From STD2-102 sp964414205 (lineage in GTDB: Bacteria; Bacillota; Clostridia; Christensenellales; CAG-917): a DNA stretch of 5,198 nt. Under the pieces are notes generated by a model. The model did no database searches and had not been told where the DNA came from. It saw only the letters and a list, made by a program, of their open reading frames with translations. Where the stretch lies: contig CAYPVP010000079.1 in NCBI GenBank assembly GCA_964414205.1, forward strand, positions 1 to 5,198, given 5' to 3'. This document shows, one piece after another, positions 5,143 to 5,198 of this stretch. Every line of letters starts with the position of its first letter. Within the stretch, counting starts at the first letter, position 1. A program made the position numbers and the translations under genes.

Positions 5143-5198
5143 AAATTTATTAAAGACACAATAAAATATAAACTATGAGTAATGCCCAAAATATAAAC

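Larger units (their letters stand above)
4993..5198. other. AT-rich intergenic DNA without a convincing gene
   Basis: This is the part of the gene-free right end beyond the possible small RNA, and it holds the candidate promoter at 4999-5027. It is dominated by A and T runs on alternating strands, with frequent stops in all frames. The only compact structure is the palindrome at 5117-5131. Short frames touching the right edge (plus strand from 5175, minus strand ending near 5150 or 5124) are too short to judge. Confidence 0.5.

Noticed and set aside
5150..5197. Minus-strand frame FIFWALLIVYILLCL then stop, looking like the end of a membrane protein
   Set aside because: T-rich DNA translates into hydrophobic residues by default, and 15 codons touching the edge are not evidence. 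The neighbouring frame is also open (to 5124). It would matter if a minus-strand gene is found beyond the edge.
5175..5198. Possible plus-strand gene start (MSNAQNIN) at the right edge
   Set aside because: Only eight codons are visible, with no Shine-Dalgarno site upstream and no clear promoter. It cannot be supported from this window.

Overview
The window comes from an AT-rich bacterium, most likely an anaerobic Firmicute or a relative (Clostridia, Erysipelotrichia or similar). The reasons are the strong AT bias, good Shine-Dalgarno sites, a textbook sigma-70 promoter, an oxygen-sensitive glycyl-radical ribonucleotide reductase and an IS256-family transposase of the type common in Firmicutes. 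The species cannot be named from this sequence.

Left part (1 to about 1000, + strand): the 3' portion of an IS256-family insertion sequence. The transposase is cut by the window edge but keeps all three catalytic acidic residues. It is followed by a striking nested inverted repeat (878-949) and an approximate right end near 990-1000. An AT-rich spacer with no recognisable gene follows.

Central part (1174-4818, - strand): a compact deoxyribonucleotide-synthesis unit. Read in its own direction it has two tandem NrdR-box-like sites one 32-bp period apart, a perfect TTGACA / 17 bp / TATAAT promoter, a short leader with a strong ribosome binding site, nrdD (class III anaerobic ribonucleotide reductase), a 117-bp gap containing a 12-bp perfect hairpin, trxB (thioredoxin-reductase-like flavoprotein), and a rho-independent terminator. 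NrdD carries a C-terminal glutaredoxin/NrdH-like domain with a CPNC motif. The neighbouring flavoprotein keeps its FAD motifs and CxxC but has lost the usual NADPH signature. The simplest reading is a self-contained electron path: donor (perhaps ferredoxin) to flavoprotein to fused redoxin domain to the NrdD active-site disulfide. The glycyl-radical activase NrdG is not in the window.

Right part (4829-5198): a minus-strand terminator lies just upstream of the NrdR sites. Beyond it are about 340 bp of very AT-rich DNA without a convincing gene. A promoter-like pair at 4999-5027 points toward that terminator, so a small RNA of about 165 nt is possible but unproven. A compact palindrome lies near 5117-5131.
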